A stretch of DNA of 51,137 bases from Thermodesulforhabdus norvegica (lineage in GTDB: Bacteria; Desulfobacterota; Syntrophobacteria; Syntrophobacterales; Thermodesulforhabdaceae). Location: positions 1-51,137 of the forward strand of contig NZ_FOUU01000013.1 of the NCBI RefSeq assembly GCF_900114975.1, read 5' to 3'. Below the pieces are notes generated by a model, which ran no database searches, was not told the origin of the DNA, and saw only the letters and a program-made list of their open reading frames with translations. A program made the translations under genes and the position numbers. Shown one piece after another: positions 25,246 to 34,287 of the stretch (its first letter is position 1; each line of letters begins with the position of its first letter).

Positions 25246-26667
25246 TCACAGAACACCCTGTTCTGCCAGATTTTTCAGGGTTGATTTACCGATACCCAGA
25301 TATTTCTGGTAGATATATTCGTTGTCGGCGCCGACGGGTCGGCAAATCCACTTGATCCTGCCCGGGGTAAGTGTCATGGCCTTAAAAGATGAGTTCTGGA
25401 CAAGAAGCCTTCCGTAGTGAGGATCATCGATAATTACAAAGGTCATGCGATCTTTCCAGTGATCTCGTTCCAGAACGTCTCTCGGGGTTTCAAGCCTCCC
25501 CGTAACAACCGTCCCCTTCTTGTCGGGTTTTCTGCTGTAAGCGGTTATCATTTCGAGCAGTTCGTCGGAAGTGTAGTTTTCCGTAAACTTTTCTATTTCA
25601 TGTTGTATTACGGGCTGGTTTTCGGGTGTGAGCCGTTCTTTTATGGTTGGAAATCTTTGTTGCAGATCCGGCCGATCCATTATCTCACAAAGTGCCGCCC
25701 AGTTGGGATCCGTAAAGCCTGAAATGAATGTGTACCCGTCCTTGCATTTCACATACGTGTAAGGGAATACTGCATAATCGTAATTTCCGGCCCTGGGCAT
25801 CTCGTTCCCGGACATGTGATAGTACTGGATCAGGTAATTGGATATCGAAAGAAGCCCTTCCGGAGGAGAGCAATCTATGAACTGGCCTTTACCGGTTTTC
25901 CTTTTATAGAACATAGCCAGTCCTATTCCGTAGGCCGCCCAGGCTCCACCAACATACCATCCCATCCAGTTTCCGTGTTTCAGGGGGCGTTTATATTCCT
26001 GAGGAACCTCGGGATCCAGTTCGGGTTCCCCGGTTACGGACATTATCACGCCCCGGGCCTGCGCAATGATGTCGTAGTCGGGCTGGTTACCGTAGAGCTC
26101 CGCATCCTCACCAAAGTGTCCGTAACTGTGAATGGCACAGTAGATCAGGCCCGGATTTTCGCTTTTCAAATTTTCATAACCCAGGCCCATAGATGCGAGA
26201 TAACCGGGTTTAAAGGTCTCGATCAAAACATCGGCCTTTCGCACGAGCTTTTTAAAGAGCCCTCTTCCTTCTTCAGTCTGCAAATTGCAGGTAACGTGGA
26301 ATTTATTCCTGCCGCCTTCCACCAGATAAGGAAGGCCGGTATCCTTTATCATCATCCCGTAAGGAGACATCTTTCTTGCTATGTCTCCACCGGGAGGCTC
26401 AACCCTGATAACCTCAGCACCCATCTCGGCAAGCAGTGATGAGGCAAAAAGCCCTGCAAAGTTCCCATAACTGGCATCAATGACCAGCATATCGTCTAAT
26501 GCTTCGGGCTTCCTGAATATATCGGCCGGATTGGTATTCTCATAGACCCACCTGGCATACTCCGGATGAACACCCAGCCCTACAATGCGTTTCTCCAGAT
26601 CTGATTCCTGATCCAGGTCTTCACCTTCGAACTGTACATTCAACTGATCCTTTTTTATATCGGTCAT
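25246..26667 (-). CDS. Class III CoA-transferase (CaiB/BaiF family), subunit or enzyme 1
   Basis: The 473-residue protein is a family III CoA-transferase with the N-terminal [18 protein letters not shown] motif and the Asp-bearing [14 protein letters not shown] segment, where the catalytic Asp forms the acyl intermediate. A 50-residue N-terminal extension precedes the usual domain. CGGAGG ends exactly where an ATG at 26673 begins, so the ATG at 26667 (six bases after it) is the likely start. It lies 40 bases downstream of a second family III gene; paired genes like BbsE/BbsF act as two-subunit transferases in aromatic degradation, so a heteromer is likely. Substrate unknown. Confidence 0.88.
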   Translation of the reverse strand: MTDIKKDQLNVQFEGEDLDQESDLEKRIVGLGVHPEYARWVYENTNPADIFRKPEALDDMLVIDASYGNFAGLFASSLLAEMGAEVIRVEPPGGDIARKMSPYGMMIKDTGLPYLVEGGRNKFHVTCNLQTEEGRGLFKKLVRKADVLIETFKPGYLASMGLGYENLKSENPGLIYCAIHSYGHFGEDAELYGNQPDYDIIAQARGVIMSVTGEPELDPEVPQEYKRPLKHGNWMGWYVGGAWAAYGIGLAMFYKRKTGKGQFIDCSPPEGLLSISNYLIQYYHMSGNEMPRAGNYDYAVFPYTYVKCKDGYTFISGFTDPNWAALCEIMDRPDLQQRFPTIKERLTPENQPVIQHEIEKFTENYTSDELLEMITAYSRKPDKKGTVVTGRLETPRDVLERDHWKDRMTFVIIDDPHYGRLLVQNSSFKAMTLTPGRIKWICRPVGADNEYIYQKYLGIGKSTLKNLAEQGVL

Positions 26668-26706
26668 GTTCATCCTCCGATTTGTCCTGTTTTAGTTTGG
26701 ATATCA

Positions 26707-28041
26707 TCAGGCCAGTTTAAGACCGCTTACTCCGTCCCAGTCTGGGGGGGGACAATGGGACGGAATATCGGGATTCCATCGGAAAATAACGCCTTCCTTT
26801 TCAAGTTCTTTTATTTTCTCGTCAGGAAGGCCGAGTATCTTTTTCAGAACGTAGGCATTGTCAAACCCCAGCGGACGGCAACACCATTTAAGTCTGCTCG
26901 GTGTTTCGCTCATGCGAGGCGGGTAGCACTGCTCTACCATATGACCGTAAAGAGCATCGTCAAATTCCTGTATAGCCTGCCTTTCTCTGAAATGCCTGCT
27001 GTGGTATGCATCCTTTGCCGTAAGTACCCGGGATGCGGCAAATCCGTATTTTTGTCCCAATTCTTCGACCTCCCGGACTTCTTTCGTTCGGGTCCATTCG
27101 TCGATGGCCTTGATTATCACCCCTGCATTCTCTTCCTGCAATCGGAGGACCGGATCCGAGTACTTTTCGAAAAGATCCATTCGATCCATTGCCCTGCAAA
27201 GCCCTCTGAATTCCTCTTCGCCGAAGGCAGCGAGGGCTACCCAGCCGTCCTTACAATCGAAAAGGTCGGACGGGCAGATAGCCAGATCCCGATTACCCGA
27301 ACGAGGTCTGTCTTTCCCGGTGATGTAGGTGTAAAGCCAGGTCCAGTCCATCAGCCTTATAACGTTTTCGACCTGCATGTAGTCGATGAATTGACCCTTT
27401 CCGGTTCTTTCACGATAATTCAAAGCCATGACTATTGCCACGGCGCACATAAGTGCCGTTGTCCAGTCGGCAATCCAGACTCCTGACTTTATGGGACCAC
27501 GGTCGGCAAATCCCGTTATCCAGGAGAGCCCTCCCATGCTTTGTGCGACCGCATCGTAAGAGGTTCTTCCTGTCCAGGGACCCCAGCTCCCGTATCCTGA
27601 AACATGAAGCTGGATGATACCGGGATTTATAGCGCTCAAATCTTTATAGCTCAGCCCCCAGGCTGCCATCCTTCCGGGGGTAAGGTTATCCACCACCACA
27701 TCGGCCTTTTTGACCATTTCCAGAAAAAGCTCTTTGGCCTTCGGATTTCCCAGATGCATCCCCACCCAGTACTTATTGTGATTCTCGATTTCCATACCCG
27801 GGGACATGTTCTTCCAGAAATCGGCATAAGGCGTTACAAAGCGCATCTGATCGCCACGCTGCCCCTCGAACTTGATGACCTCAGCCCCGAACTCCGCCAG
27901 ATAGTCGCAACAGGCAGGACCCAACACCACATAACAGACTTCCAGAACGCGTATCCCTTTTAAGGGCTCGTCTTTTTCGAAAAGCTTCACTCCGTTGAAA
28001 AGCTGGTTCACAGTCTGCGAATACTCCTTTAAGTGGTCCAT
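26707..28041 (-). CDS. Class III CoA-transferase (CaiB/BaiF family), subunit or enzyme 2
   Basis: The 444-residue protein has [33 protein letters not shown] with the predicted catalytic Asp, and [14 protein letters not shown], all typical of family III CoA-transferases. CGGAGGG lies six bases before the ATG. It shares the C-terminal [14 protein letters not shown]-type segment with the next gene ([14 protein letters not shown]), so the two probably arose by duplication and work together, moving CoA between two carboxylic acids without ATP. It is the first gene of the pair. Confidence 0.88.
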   Translation of the reverse strand: MDHLKEYSQTVNQLFNGVKLFEKDEPLKGIRVLEVCYVVLGPACCDYLAEFGAEVIKFEGQRGDQMRFVTPYADFWKNMSPGMEIENHNKYWVGMHLGNPKAKELFLEMVKKADVVVDNLTPGRMAAWGLSYKDLSAINPGIIQLHVSGYGSWGPWTGRTSYDAVAQSMGGLSWITGFADRGPIKSGVWIADWTTALMCAVAIVMALNYRERTGKGQFIDYMQVENVIRLMDWTWLYTYITGKDRPRSGNRDLAICPSDLFDCKDGWVALAAFGEEEFRGLCRAMDRMDLFEKYSDPVLRLQEENAGVIIKAIDEWTRTKEVREVEELGQKYGFAASRVLTAKDAYHSRHFRERQAIQEFDDALYGHMVEQCYPPRMSETPSRLKWCCRPLGFDNAYVLKKILGLPDEKIKELEKEGVIFRWNPDIPSHCPPPDWDGVSGLKLA

Positions 28042-28433
28042 ACAACCCTCCGTTAAGATACACTAATCAGGTTAAACTTACTTAATATTAAAAAACACAA
28101 GGAAGCTAACATTCGCCGAAAAATTAAATCACCGTCTATCGTGGGATGCATTAAGAAATCCCGCTCTGTTCAGGTTGGAGAGTTCTTGCGCCCCGGATGA
28201 ACCTTAGCAGCCAGAGAAAGTCAGGATCGAGCTTCCTGCTGGTAGAACAGGCTTACAAATAACGAATACCTCATAGCAGATACGCAATCCTCCGGTCAAG
28301 ATCTTTTTGGTAGAATGAAAAATTTTTATTCCGTAGTTAAATTCAAAGTTTTGCCGGGTTTTACCCTTAAAGGCTCCCAGTCCGGAGCATGGGTTTCTTC
28401 CCCCAGGTCGTACATTGTGTGCCATAATCTCTA
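28042..28433. other. Intergenic stretch, no gene recognised
   Basis: This 392-base gap lies upstream of the CoA-transferase pair and downstream of the zinc-ribbon gene, both on the minus strand. The part near 28080-28110 is AT-rich and should hold the CoA-transferase promoter, but I cannot assign clear boxes. A 73-codon frame at 28204-28425 has no ribosome site or family features. I looked for tmRNA because smpB is close and found no matching ends. Confidence 0.5.
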
Positions 28434-28643
28434 TTATCGATTTTTATCAGGATATTCGGTAACGTAAAAGGGTTGATCACCTTCTTTACCCACTATGAAC
28501 ATCATTCCCCCGCACTTTGTACAAAAGATGTTCGATACTACAGGATAGTCAAAGTCGGGATGGGTCTCGATTGTAAGATCCGTAACGGGAATGTAATGAG
28601 AAATGCCGCAGTCAAGGCACATGCACTCCATCCGCTCGGACAT
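28434..28643 (-). CDS. Small zinc-ribbon protein, function unknown
   Basis: The 69-residue protein carries two CxxC pairs (CLDC near residue 9 and CTKC near 41), as in a rubredoxin-like or zinc-ribbon fold, and little else. GGGAGGTGG lies just upstream of the ATG. It is the last gene of the long minus-strand run, 36 bases after smpB. I recognise no specific family. Confidence 0.65.
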   Translation of the reverse strand: MSERMECMCLDCGISHYIPVTDLTIETHPDFDYPVVSNIFCTKCGGMMFIVGKEGDQPFYVTEYPDKNR

Positions 28644-28679
28644 ATGGGACCACCTCCCGCATGTACTTAACTACAGGAG

Positions 28680-29153
28680 CTAGCGAATATGATATTTCTT
28701 TCTAAGTCTTTCAAGCTGTCGGGTTTCTTCCTTTCTTTTTATGGTCTCTCTCTTATCGTAGGCTTTTTTACCCTTTGCAAGGGCAAGTTCCACCTTGGCC
28801 TTACCTTTTCTGAAGTAAACCTTCAGAGGTACCAGTGAATAACCCTTTTCTCTGGTCCTGGACCCCAGTCTCAGAATTTCTCTTTTATGCAGCAACAGCT
28901 TTCTGACCCTTTCCGGATCGTGATTGTTGTAAGATGCATGCGGATAGGGGCTTATGTGCATTCCGTAAAGGAAGGCTTCGCCTTTCTTGATTTTTGCATA
29001 ACTGTCCTTGAGGTTTGCCCTGCCTTCACGAAGGGATTTGACCTCGGTACCCTCAAGCACCATCCCGGCTTCAATCGTTTCCAATATATCAAAGTCGTGA
29101 TGGGCTTTACGGTTCTGACACACAACCTTTATATCGCCGCTCTTTCTTGCCAT
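28680..29153 (-). CDS. smpB: SsrA-binding protein
   Basis: The 157-residue protein matches Smp[32 protein letters not shown], then [16 protein letters not shown], and a basic C-terminal tail [19 protein letters not shown] that folds into the mRNA channel. It brings tmRNA to stalled ribosomes in trans-translation. It starts 11 bases after ptsI. The tmRNA gene is not in the window. Confidence 0.96.
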   Translation of the reverse strand: MARKSGDIKVVCQNRKAHHDFDILETIEAGMVLEGTEVKSLREGRANLKDSYAKIKKGEAFLYGMHISPYPHASYNNHDPERVRKLLLHKREILRLGSRTREKGYSLVPLKVYFRKGKAKVELALAKGKKAYDKRETIKRKEETRQLERLRKKYHIR

Positions 29154-29164
29154 TCAGCATCTCC

Positions 29165-30970
29165 TCAAGTTGTCAGCCTTAAACCGTCATCGGGGAAGCC
29201 GCTCCGGAAAAAGTAATATTCGTCGGGAAACAGGTTGGCAACGAATTCCTGCAACCTCGAATTTATTTCCCGGGCAGTTTTTTTCTTCAAGATCTCCTCA
29301 ACAAAAGCGTAGCAATCGCTCATCCGGGCCATCCTTATCAGATTTTTTACACGGGGTATGGATTGAGGATTCATGCTAAGGCAGTCAAGCCCAAGACCCA
29401 GAAGAATGGGGACATAAAAGGGTTCACCGGCCATCTCCCCACACAAACTTACGGGAATCCCCGCCTCTCTTGCGGCATCCACCGTGCTTTTTATCATTCT
29501 CAACAAGCCCGGATGCAGAGACTCGTAAAGATAAGCTACATACTCGTTCTGTCGGTCCACGGCAAGAGTGTACTGAATAAGGTCGTTAGTACCTATGCTG
29601 AAAAAGTCCACTTCTCCTGCCAGCAAATCGGCCACAGCAACTGCCGAAGGCACCTCTATCATTATGCCGATTTTAATCTTATCATCAAAATCGAAGCCCT
29701 CACGACTCAGTTCCGCCATCGTTTCATGAACCATTTTTTTGAGTATTCTCAGTTCACCGACGCCGCTGACCATTGGAAACATTACCCGGACATTCCCATA
29801 GCCTGCCCCGGCCCTCAGAATTGCCCGGAGTTGCATCTTCAGGACCTGAGGGTATCTCATGCAGAGCCGAACGGAGCGCAGCCCCAGAGCCGGGTTGGGC
29901 TCGTCTGGAACGGAAAACCAGGGACTCAGCTTTTCGGAACCCACATCCAGAGTTCTAATTGTGACTGCGTGGGGGGCCATCAATTCTGCAAGCTGCCGAT
30001 AATCCTGATAAAGCTCTTCCTCCGTGGGGAATTTTTCTCTGTTCATAAAAGCAAATTCCGATCTGAAGAGCCCTATGCCTTCGGCTCCGCTGTCTTTTGC
30101 AAAGACAACATCCTCGAGCATCTCAATGTTGGCATCCACGCCGATTCGATAGCCGTCTGCCGTTATGGCGGGAGCCGAAGCTTTTCGTGCAATTTCTCTG
30201 ATGTAGTTCTCGAGCCGAAACTGCAGTTCAACATAGTGGCGTATCTTGTGTTCGCCGGGCCTGATGATGACATCGCCGGAGGTTCCGTCAACGATTATGA
30301 GATCACCCGTTTGAATCTCCCGGGTTGCCCTTTCGGTTGCGAGCACTGCGGGGATGTCGAGGGATCTGGCCATGATAGCCGTGTGAGAGGTACGGCCTCC
30401 GATATCCAGCACGAAGGCCATTACCTTTTCCAGAGGCAATTGAATCGCGTCGGCAGGGGATAGATCATGGGTTACCAGTATCGATCGCTCGGAAATTCCG
30501 GAAAAAATGTCGTCTCTATCCCCCGAAAGCTTTCTCATCACCCGATCAACTACAGCCCCCACATCGGAAAGCCGGTCAAGTATGCAACTATCATCGACAG
30601 ATTGAAAAACTCGATGAACTCTGTCCAGGGTAACGGAAAGAGCCCACATTGCGTTGAGCCCTTTTTCCCGGATCAGTCTAATTGTTTCGTCGTAGATGAG
30701 CCGGTCCCGGAGAATCATGCGATGGACTTCAAGAAGCGATGCATAATCCCGCAAATCTTCCCGGAGTGAGTCCTTTAAGCGCAAAAATTCATCTTCCACT
30801 TGCCTCACGGCCCGTTCAAATCTTCTGCATTCCTCCTCTATTACCCCCTCGTCCCACAGGGTATAGTAAGGAATAGAAACCCTACCTTTTTCAACGACAA
30901 AGGCCTTGCCGATGGCAATACCCTGAGATACTCCTATCCCCCTGAGCCTTATCTCCTTCTGTTTCGTCAT
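29165..30970 (-). CDS. ptsI: Phosphoenolpyruvate-protein phosphotransferase (enzyme I)
   Basis: The 601-residue protein is a full enzyme I. The phosphorylated His is in GGRTSHTAIMARS near residue 190, a PEP-binding segment has GIGLFRSEFAFM, and the C-terminal active-site motif is SLCGEMAG. It transfers phosphate from PEP to HPr, whose gene is six bases upstream. The window contains no sugar-specific EII, so EI-HPr may feed a regulatory chain or EIIs encoded elsewhere. It belongs to the run from the Crp/Fnr gene to smpB. Confidence 0.96.
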   Translation of the reverse strand: MTKQKEIRLRGIGVSQGIAIGKAFVVEKGRVSIPYYTLWDEGVIEEECRRFERAVRQVEDEFLRLKDSLREDLRDYASLLEVHRMILRDRLIYDETIRLIREKGLNAMWALSVTLDRVHRVFQSVDDSCILDRLSDVGAVVDRVMRKLSGDRDDIFSGISERSILVTHDLSPADAIQLPLEKVMAFVLDIGGRTSHTAIMARSLDIPAVLATERATREIQTGDLIIVDGTSGDVIIRPGEHKIRHYVELQFRLENYIREIARKASAPAITADGYRIGVDANIEMLEDVVFAKDSGAEGIGLFRSEFAFMNREKFPTEEELYQDYRQLAELMAPHAVTIRTLDVGSEKLSPWFSVPDEPNPALGLRSVRLCMRYPQVLKMQLRAILRAGAGYGNVRVMFPMVSGVGELRILKKMVHETMAELSREGFDFDDKIKIGIMIEVPSAVAVADLLAGEVDFFSIGTNDLIQYTLAVDRQNEYVAYLYESLHPGLLRMIKSTVDAAREAGIPVSLCGEMAGEPFYVPILLGLGLDCLSMNPQSIPRVKNLIRMARMSDCYAFVEEILKKKTAREINSRLQEFVANLFPDEYYFFRSGFPDDGLRLTT

Positions 30971-30976
30971 ACCGAT

Positions 30977-31246
30977 CTAAACTTCACCGAATTTTTTCTT
31001 AAAGAGTTCCTCCAGGGCGGCAATCACCATGACCTCGTCGGGCCCTTTTGCTTCTACCGTAATCCTCGTACCACAGCCGCAGGCAAGAGAAAGTATGTCC
31101 AGAATACTTCTGGCGTTCGCCTGAAGATCTCCTTTCCTGAGCGTCACATCGGAGCTGAACTTTTCCACAACCTCCACAATCTTCGCCGCTACCCTGGCAT
31201 GAATACCCCGCCTGTTGGACACCGTAAACTCTCTGGAAAGAGCCAT
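30977..31246 (-). CDS. ptsH: Phosphocarrier protein HPr
   Basis: The 89-residue protein has the phospho-accepting His16 in RRGIHARVAAKIV and Ser47 in NARSILDILSLA, the site used by HPr kinase in organisms that have it. ACGCGT replaces the more usual small-residue segment after the helix. The gene is placed between a DUF4177-like gene and ptsI. HPr kinase is not in the window, so whether Ser47 is used is open. Confidence 0.94.
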   Translation of the reverse strand: MALSREFTVSNRRGIHARVAAKIVEVVEKFSSDVTLRKGDLQANARSILDILSLACGCGTRITVEAKGPDEVMVIAALEELFKKKFGEV

Positions 31247-31258
31247 CTCCGGACCTCA

Positions 31259-31498
31259 TCACCCACTCGAATCTTTTTCACGCTTCCAGATTGCCACCAT
31301 GCCCGAAGGCCTCGAGACCAGTTCCACAAGCTCCCAGCCCCGGGCGCCCATCTCGTTTAAAGCCTCGTTAAGGCGCTTAACCTGATCATCGGGTACCTCA
31401 CGAAGCTCACAGCTTCCGTCCTCCGAGCAGAAAAAGGCGAATTCTCTGAACATTTCTACCGGATAAAGGGTTATGCTGTATTCAAACCTTCTCTTCAC
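31259..31498 (-). CDS. DUF4177-like small protein
   Basis: The 79-residue protein has the layout of DUF4177: an N-terminal beta strand (FEYSITLYP), a helix (QVKRLNEALNEMGARGWELVEL) and a final strand (VAIWKRE). The LNEMGARGWELV segment is its hallmark. Function is unknown. It is 12 bases upstream of ptsH and 30 bases after the SagB-like gene in the same run. Confidence 0.75.
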   Translation of the reverse strand: MKRRFEYSITLYPVEMFREFAFFCSEDGSCELREVPDDQVKRLNEALNEMGARGWELVELVSRPSGMVAIWKREKDSSG

Positions 31499-31528
31499 CG
31501 CCTGACTCCTTTCTGCCCGAAACTTTCG

Positions 31529-32926
31529 TTAACGACTCCTTGATCCCACGGGTATAACATAAACAGGATAAGTATCATCATCCATGGGCACCACATCAGA
31601 AACATCACCGTCATAAAAAGCCCCTACTCCACAGCACCCGAGCCCAAAACCTTCGGAAAGAAGATATATCCTCTGGCCTACCCTGCCTGCGTTGATCATA
31701 AGATGCATATATCCCCGATCTCCGTATGCCCTCTCGGCGTCCTCAAAACTCAAAGCAATTATAACGGCGAAAGATCCGTTAGCCATCCACCCCTGTCCGA
31801 GGCAGGCATGCGCCAGTTCTGTCATGACCGAAGCTGATCGGATTCTTCCCAGAGCCTCACAGCCCTTTTTCACAGCCTCATCGGCTTTGAGCAGATAAAC
31901 ACCGGGCGTGAAACCCTCTACCGCCGCTAATGCGAAATAGACCACAAAGCCGGAATAATCCGAAAGGCTTCCCAGGGCTCTTACAAAAAGGTCAAATACG
32001 CCGTAGGATATTGTTTTTCCGGTATAATTTCTGTGAGATCTTCTGCCGATAATCGCATTGAAGGCACTTATGTCGGGAAGGCTTTCGTCTTCATATCCTG
32101 CGATCTCCGGCTCCTCGTCGAATACGAAACACCCATGACGGATTGCGTCCAGCACTTCCCGTATAACCGGGCCACAATCCCCTCCCGATGCGAGCTCACC
32201 GCATCTCTGCATTTCGGGAATCGGCATGACAGGCATCAGATTGGCACAGTCCGGTTCTCCAAATCGGACTCCTCCTATGAAGACTTCATGATCCGCACTC
32301 AGTCCGGCGGCCTTCTCCCAGACCGAAGGCTCCTCGCAGCCGGAATAGGCCAGTCCCTCAAGACCGACAATTCTACCCGCCATACGAATTTGCTCTATTA
32401 GATGACCCGCATCAAGAAGCACGTATCTCAGAGCCCTTTCTCCGTATTTGAAGGCAGAGCGATAGGGAAGTACCGAAACCTTAACATCAAGCCCCGAACC
32501 CGATCCACCTCCTTTTGCAATGCGCTCCGCACCGTGAAGATCCGCCCTGTAGTGATAAAACCCTCCCTCCCATGGTCCAATCCCGTCCGGACAAAAATAG
32601 AGTTCACAGGGATACAGAGCCCCGGCCGAAGGAACGGTTCTGAAAGGGTATCCCCTAAGCCCTGAGTCAGGTCTGATTCCGTAGGATAGAAAAAAGAGCA
32701 AACCGAGAAGGTTTTCATCAAAAAGGGCGGACGAACTACCTGGCAACCGCCAGAGGACAACTTCCATCAACTTCTTATCCGGTTTTAGCAGGCTTTCCGG
32801 GAATTTTTTTATCTCCGATCCCCTGTATTTTTTGAAAAGCTCGGGTCGGCCGCCTCTGATTCCGCCTCTACCGCCGAGCCTCCATCTGGAGTAGGCGGTA
32901 TACCTGTGATATTCGTATCCGGTCAT
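31529..32926 (-). CDS. Tandem SagB-type nitroreductase-fold dehydrogenase
   Basis: The 465-residue protein contains two nitroreductase-fold halves. The first (about 50-240) has RTVPSAGALYPCELYF, matching the SagB/thcOx-type FMN pocket. The second (about 275-465) has IIGRRSHRNYTGK and a C-terminal GFGLGCCGVGAF loop. SagB oxidises azolines to azoles in some peptide toxins, but no YcaO cyclodehydratase or precursor peptide is here; a general FMN oxidoreductase role is more likely. It lies 16 bases downstream of the TIGR02757 gene and upstream of the DUF4177 gene. Confidence 0.8.
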   Translation of the reverse strand: MTGYEYHRYTAYSRWRLGGRGGIRGGRPELFKKYRGSEIKKFPESLLKPDKKLMEVVLWRLPGSSSALFDENLLGLLFFLSYGIRPDSGLRGYPFRTVPSAGALYPCELYFCPDGIGPWEGGFYHYRADLHGAERIAKGGGSGSGLDVKVSVLPYRSAFKYGERALRYVLLDAGHLIEQIRMAGRIVGLEGLAYSGCEEPSVWEKAAGLSADHEVFIGGVRFGEPDCANLMPVMPIPEMQRCGELASGGDCGPVIREVLDAIRHGCFVFDEEPEIAGYEDESLPDISAFNAIIGRRSHRNYTGKTISYGVFDLFVRALGSLSDYSGFVVYFALAAVEGFTPGVYLLKADEAVKKGCEALGRIRSASVMTELAHACLGQGWMANGSFAVIIALSFEDAERAYGDRGYMHLMINAGRVGQRIYLLSEGFGLGCCGVGAFYDGDVSDVVPMDDDTYPVYVIPVGSRSR

Positions 32927-32942
32927 TTCATTAACCCCCTTT

Positions 32943-33695
32943 TTAAACGGGCGGAAACCCTGCCATGCTCCATCTTGTTAGAGAAAAATCGTATCGGACC
33001 GGGTCTTCAGGGTCATAAGCCCTGAGAGCTTCCGTAACCTCCAGAACCGTTCTAATGTCCCCTGACCTTCTTGCGGTAAATCCAAGTTTAATTGCTACCT
33101 TATGAAGATGAACGTCCAGAGGCACGAGAAGAGAGGAAGGCGGTATGAAATCCCACCCTCCAGGATCTATCTCATCCCGGCGGACCATCCATCGCAGGAA
33201 AAGAAACCATCTTTTACAGGCACTTCCCTTTTCCGGATCAGGTAGAACCATACCCCAGTCGTCAAAAGAGCCGGCAAGGTACCGGCGGAAAAGCACGAGG
33301 GCGCGAAGGACATCTCCCTTTGAATTCTCCCAACAGTTCCGAAAACAAAGGCCGATACTGCCCCATTCCTTCACCGTCAATCCAAGGTTGTTTAAAAGGA
33401 CCGCAAGAGTTCTACCGTCCAGAAAACGATGCCGAAAGTTTTCAAGCTTTTCCGGCAGGAACCTTCCGCTGATAAGTTGTTTGAAGGGGCGTTCTCCCAG
33501 TAGCAGTAAAACCGCCTCCGTCTTTGCACGAATCTGTTCAACCCTTCCGAAGGCCATGAAGGCGGCAATCAGAGACACCACCTCACGATCCTGGAGGTTC
33601 GAATAACGACGGGCAAATCCCACCGGATCGTTCCCGATAAATTCGGTATGATGATACTTTAAAAACACAGCTTCAAGTAAGTCTTTAAGCGGCAC
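32943..33695 (-). CDS. TIGR02757 (DUF2400) family protein
   Basis: The 250-residue protein matches the DUF2400/TIGR02757 family, found in many anaerobes and of unknown function. Recognisable segments are FIGNDPVGFARRYSN at the start, SLIAAFMAFGRVEQI, WFLFLRWMVRRDEIDPGGW, and PLDVHLHKVAIKLG. The helical character and the R-x-D-x-ID-P-G motif recall helix-hairpin-helix glycosylase folds, but this is only a resemblance. It overlaps the flavodoxin-like gene by 11 bases. Confidence 0.85.
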   Translation of the reverse strand: MPLKDLLEAVFLKYHHTEFIGNDPVGFARRYSNLQDREVVSLIAAFMAFGRVEQIRAKTEAVLLLLGERPFKQLISGRFLPEKLENFRHRFLDGRTLAVLLNNLGLTVKEWGSIGLCFRNCWENSKGDVLRALVLFRRYLAGSFDDWGMVLPDPEKGSACKRWFLFLRWMVRRDEIDPGGWDFIPPSSLLVPLDVHLHKVAIKLGFTARRSGDIRTVLEVTEALRAYDPEDPVRYDFSLTRWSMAGFPPV

Positions 33696-34284
33696 CTTTG
33701 CCTTCTCTTACAACTCTTGCAAGTTCCCGACCCTTGGCGTAGGCTTCATCAAGGTATTCAGGATGATTTAGAATATCGTCTTTACCGTCCAGTCCTCTGT
33801 AAAGCAGAGCGGCCCAGAGTTTCGCATCAAGGCAATCGAAAAAGTATCGCATTGTAAGCAAAATACCGTCAAAAAGCTTTTTTCCTCTGGTAGCGCCTAC
33901 CGAAATCAGCACTCCCGGTTTTCCGGTTTCTCCTTTTCCGAAGGGCACTTTATTAATCCAGTATTTCTTCACCCACAAGGACTGGCACCGGTCGATAAAG
34001 GCCTTGGTATGAGCACTGACGGCATAAAAGAAAACCGGAGTGGCTACGACTATAGCGTCAGATTTCGACATTTCGTCGGCAATCACATGAAAATCGTCGT
34101 CAATCACGCACCTTCCGTTTCTTTTGCAGCCGTATATTTCCCTACAAGGAGCAATGTTCATGTCTCTGAGAAAGAATTCGACGACTTCCACCCCTTCGTC
34201 CCTTACTCCCTCAACGAACCTTTTGAGTAACCTATCGGTATTCCCATCCTTCCTGGGACTGCCGTAAATAGCCGTTACCTTCAT
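33685..34284 (-). CDS. Flavodoxin-fold NAD(P)H-dependent oxidoreductase
   Basis: The 199-residue protein has the FMN-binding loop GSPRKDGNTDRLL (9-21), the CREIYGCKRNGRCVIDDDF segment with a cluster of cysteines, and ATPVFFYAVSAHTKAFIDRC. These match the iron-sulfur flavoprotein/NADPH-dependent FMN reductase group; the C-x5-C-x4-C pattern may bind a cluster. It lies three bases after the Crp/Fnr regulator gene and overlaps the next gene. Confidence 0.82.
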   Translation of the reverse strand: MKVTAIYGSPRKDGNTDRLLKRFVEGVRDEGVEVVEFFLRDMNIAPCREIYGCKRNGRCVIDDDFHVIADEMSKSDAIVVATPVFFYAVSAHTKAFIDRCQSLWVKKYWINKVPFGKGETGKPGVLISVGATRGKKLFDGILLTMRYFFDCLDAKLWAALLYRGLDGKDDILNHPEYLDEAYAKGRELARVVREGKGAA

Positions 34285-34287
34285 GAC

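Noticed and set aside
28204-28425. 73-codon minus-strand frame in the gap before the CoA-transferases
   Set aside because: No ribosome site, no recognisable motif, and composition unlike neighbouring proteins.
28042-28433. Possible tmRNA gene near smpB
   Set aside because: I could not find complementary tRNA-like ends or a tag-peptide frame in this gap.
29363-30463. 366-codon plus-strand frame
   Set aside because: It is antisense to ptsI, which has all its active-site motifs; the plus-strand product is Cys/His-rich with no known fold.
31529-32926. Azole peptide (TOMM) biosynthetic cluster
   Set aside because: Only the SagB-like gene is present; there is no YcaO enzyme, precursor peptide, transporter or protease around it.
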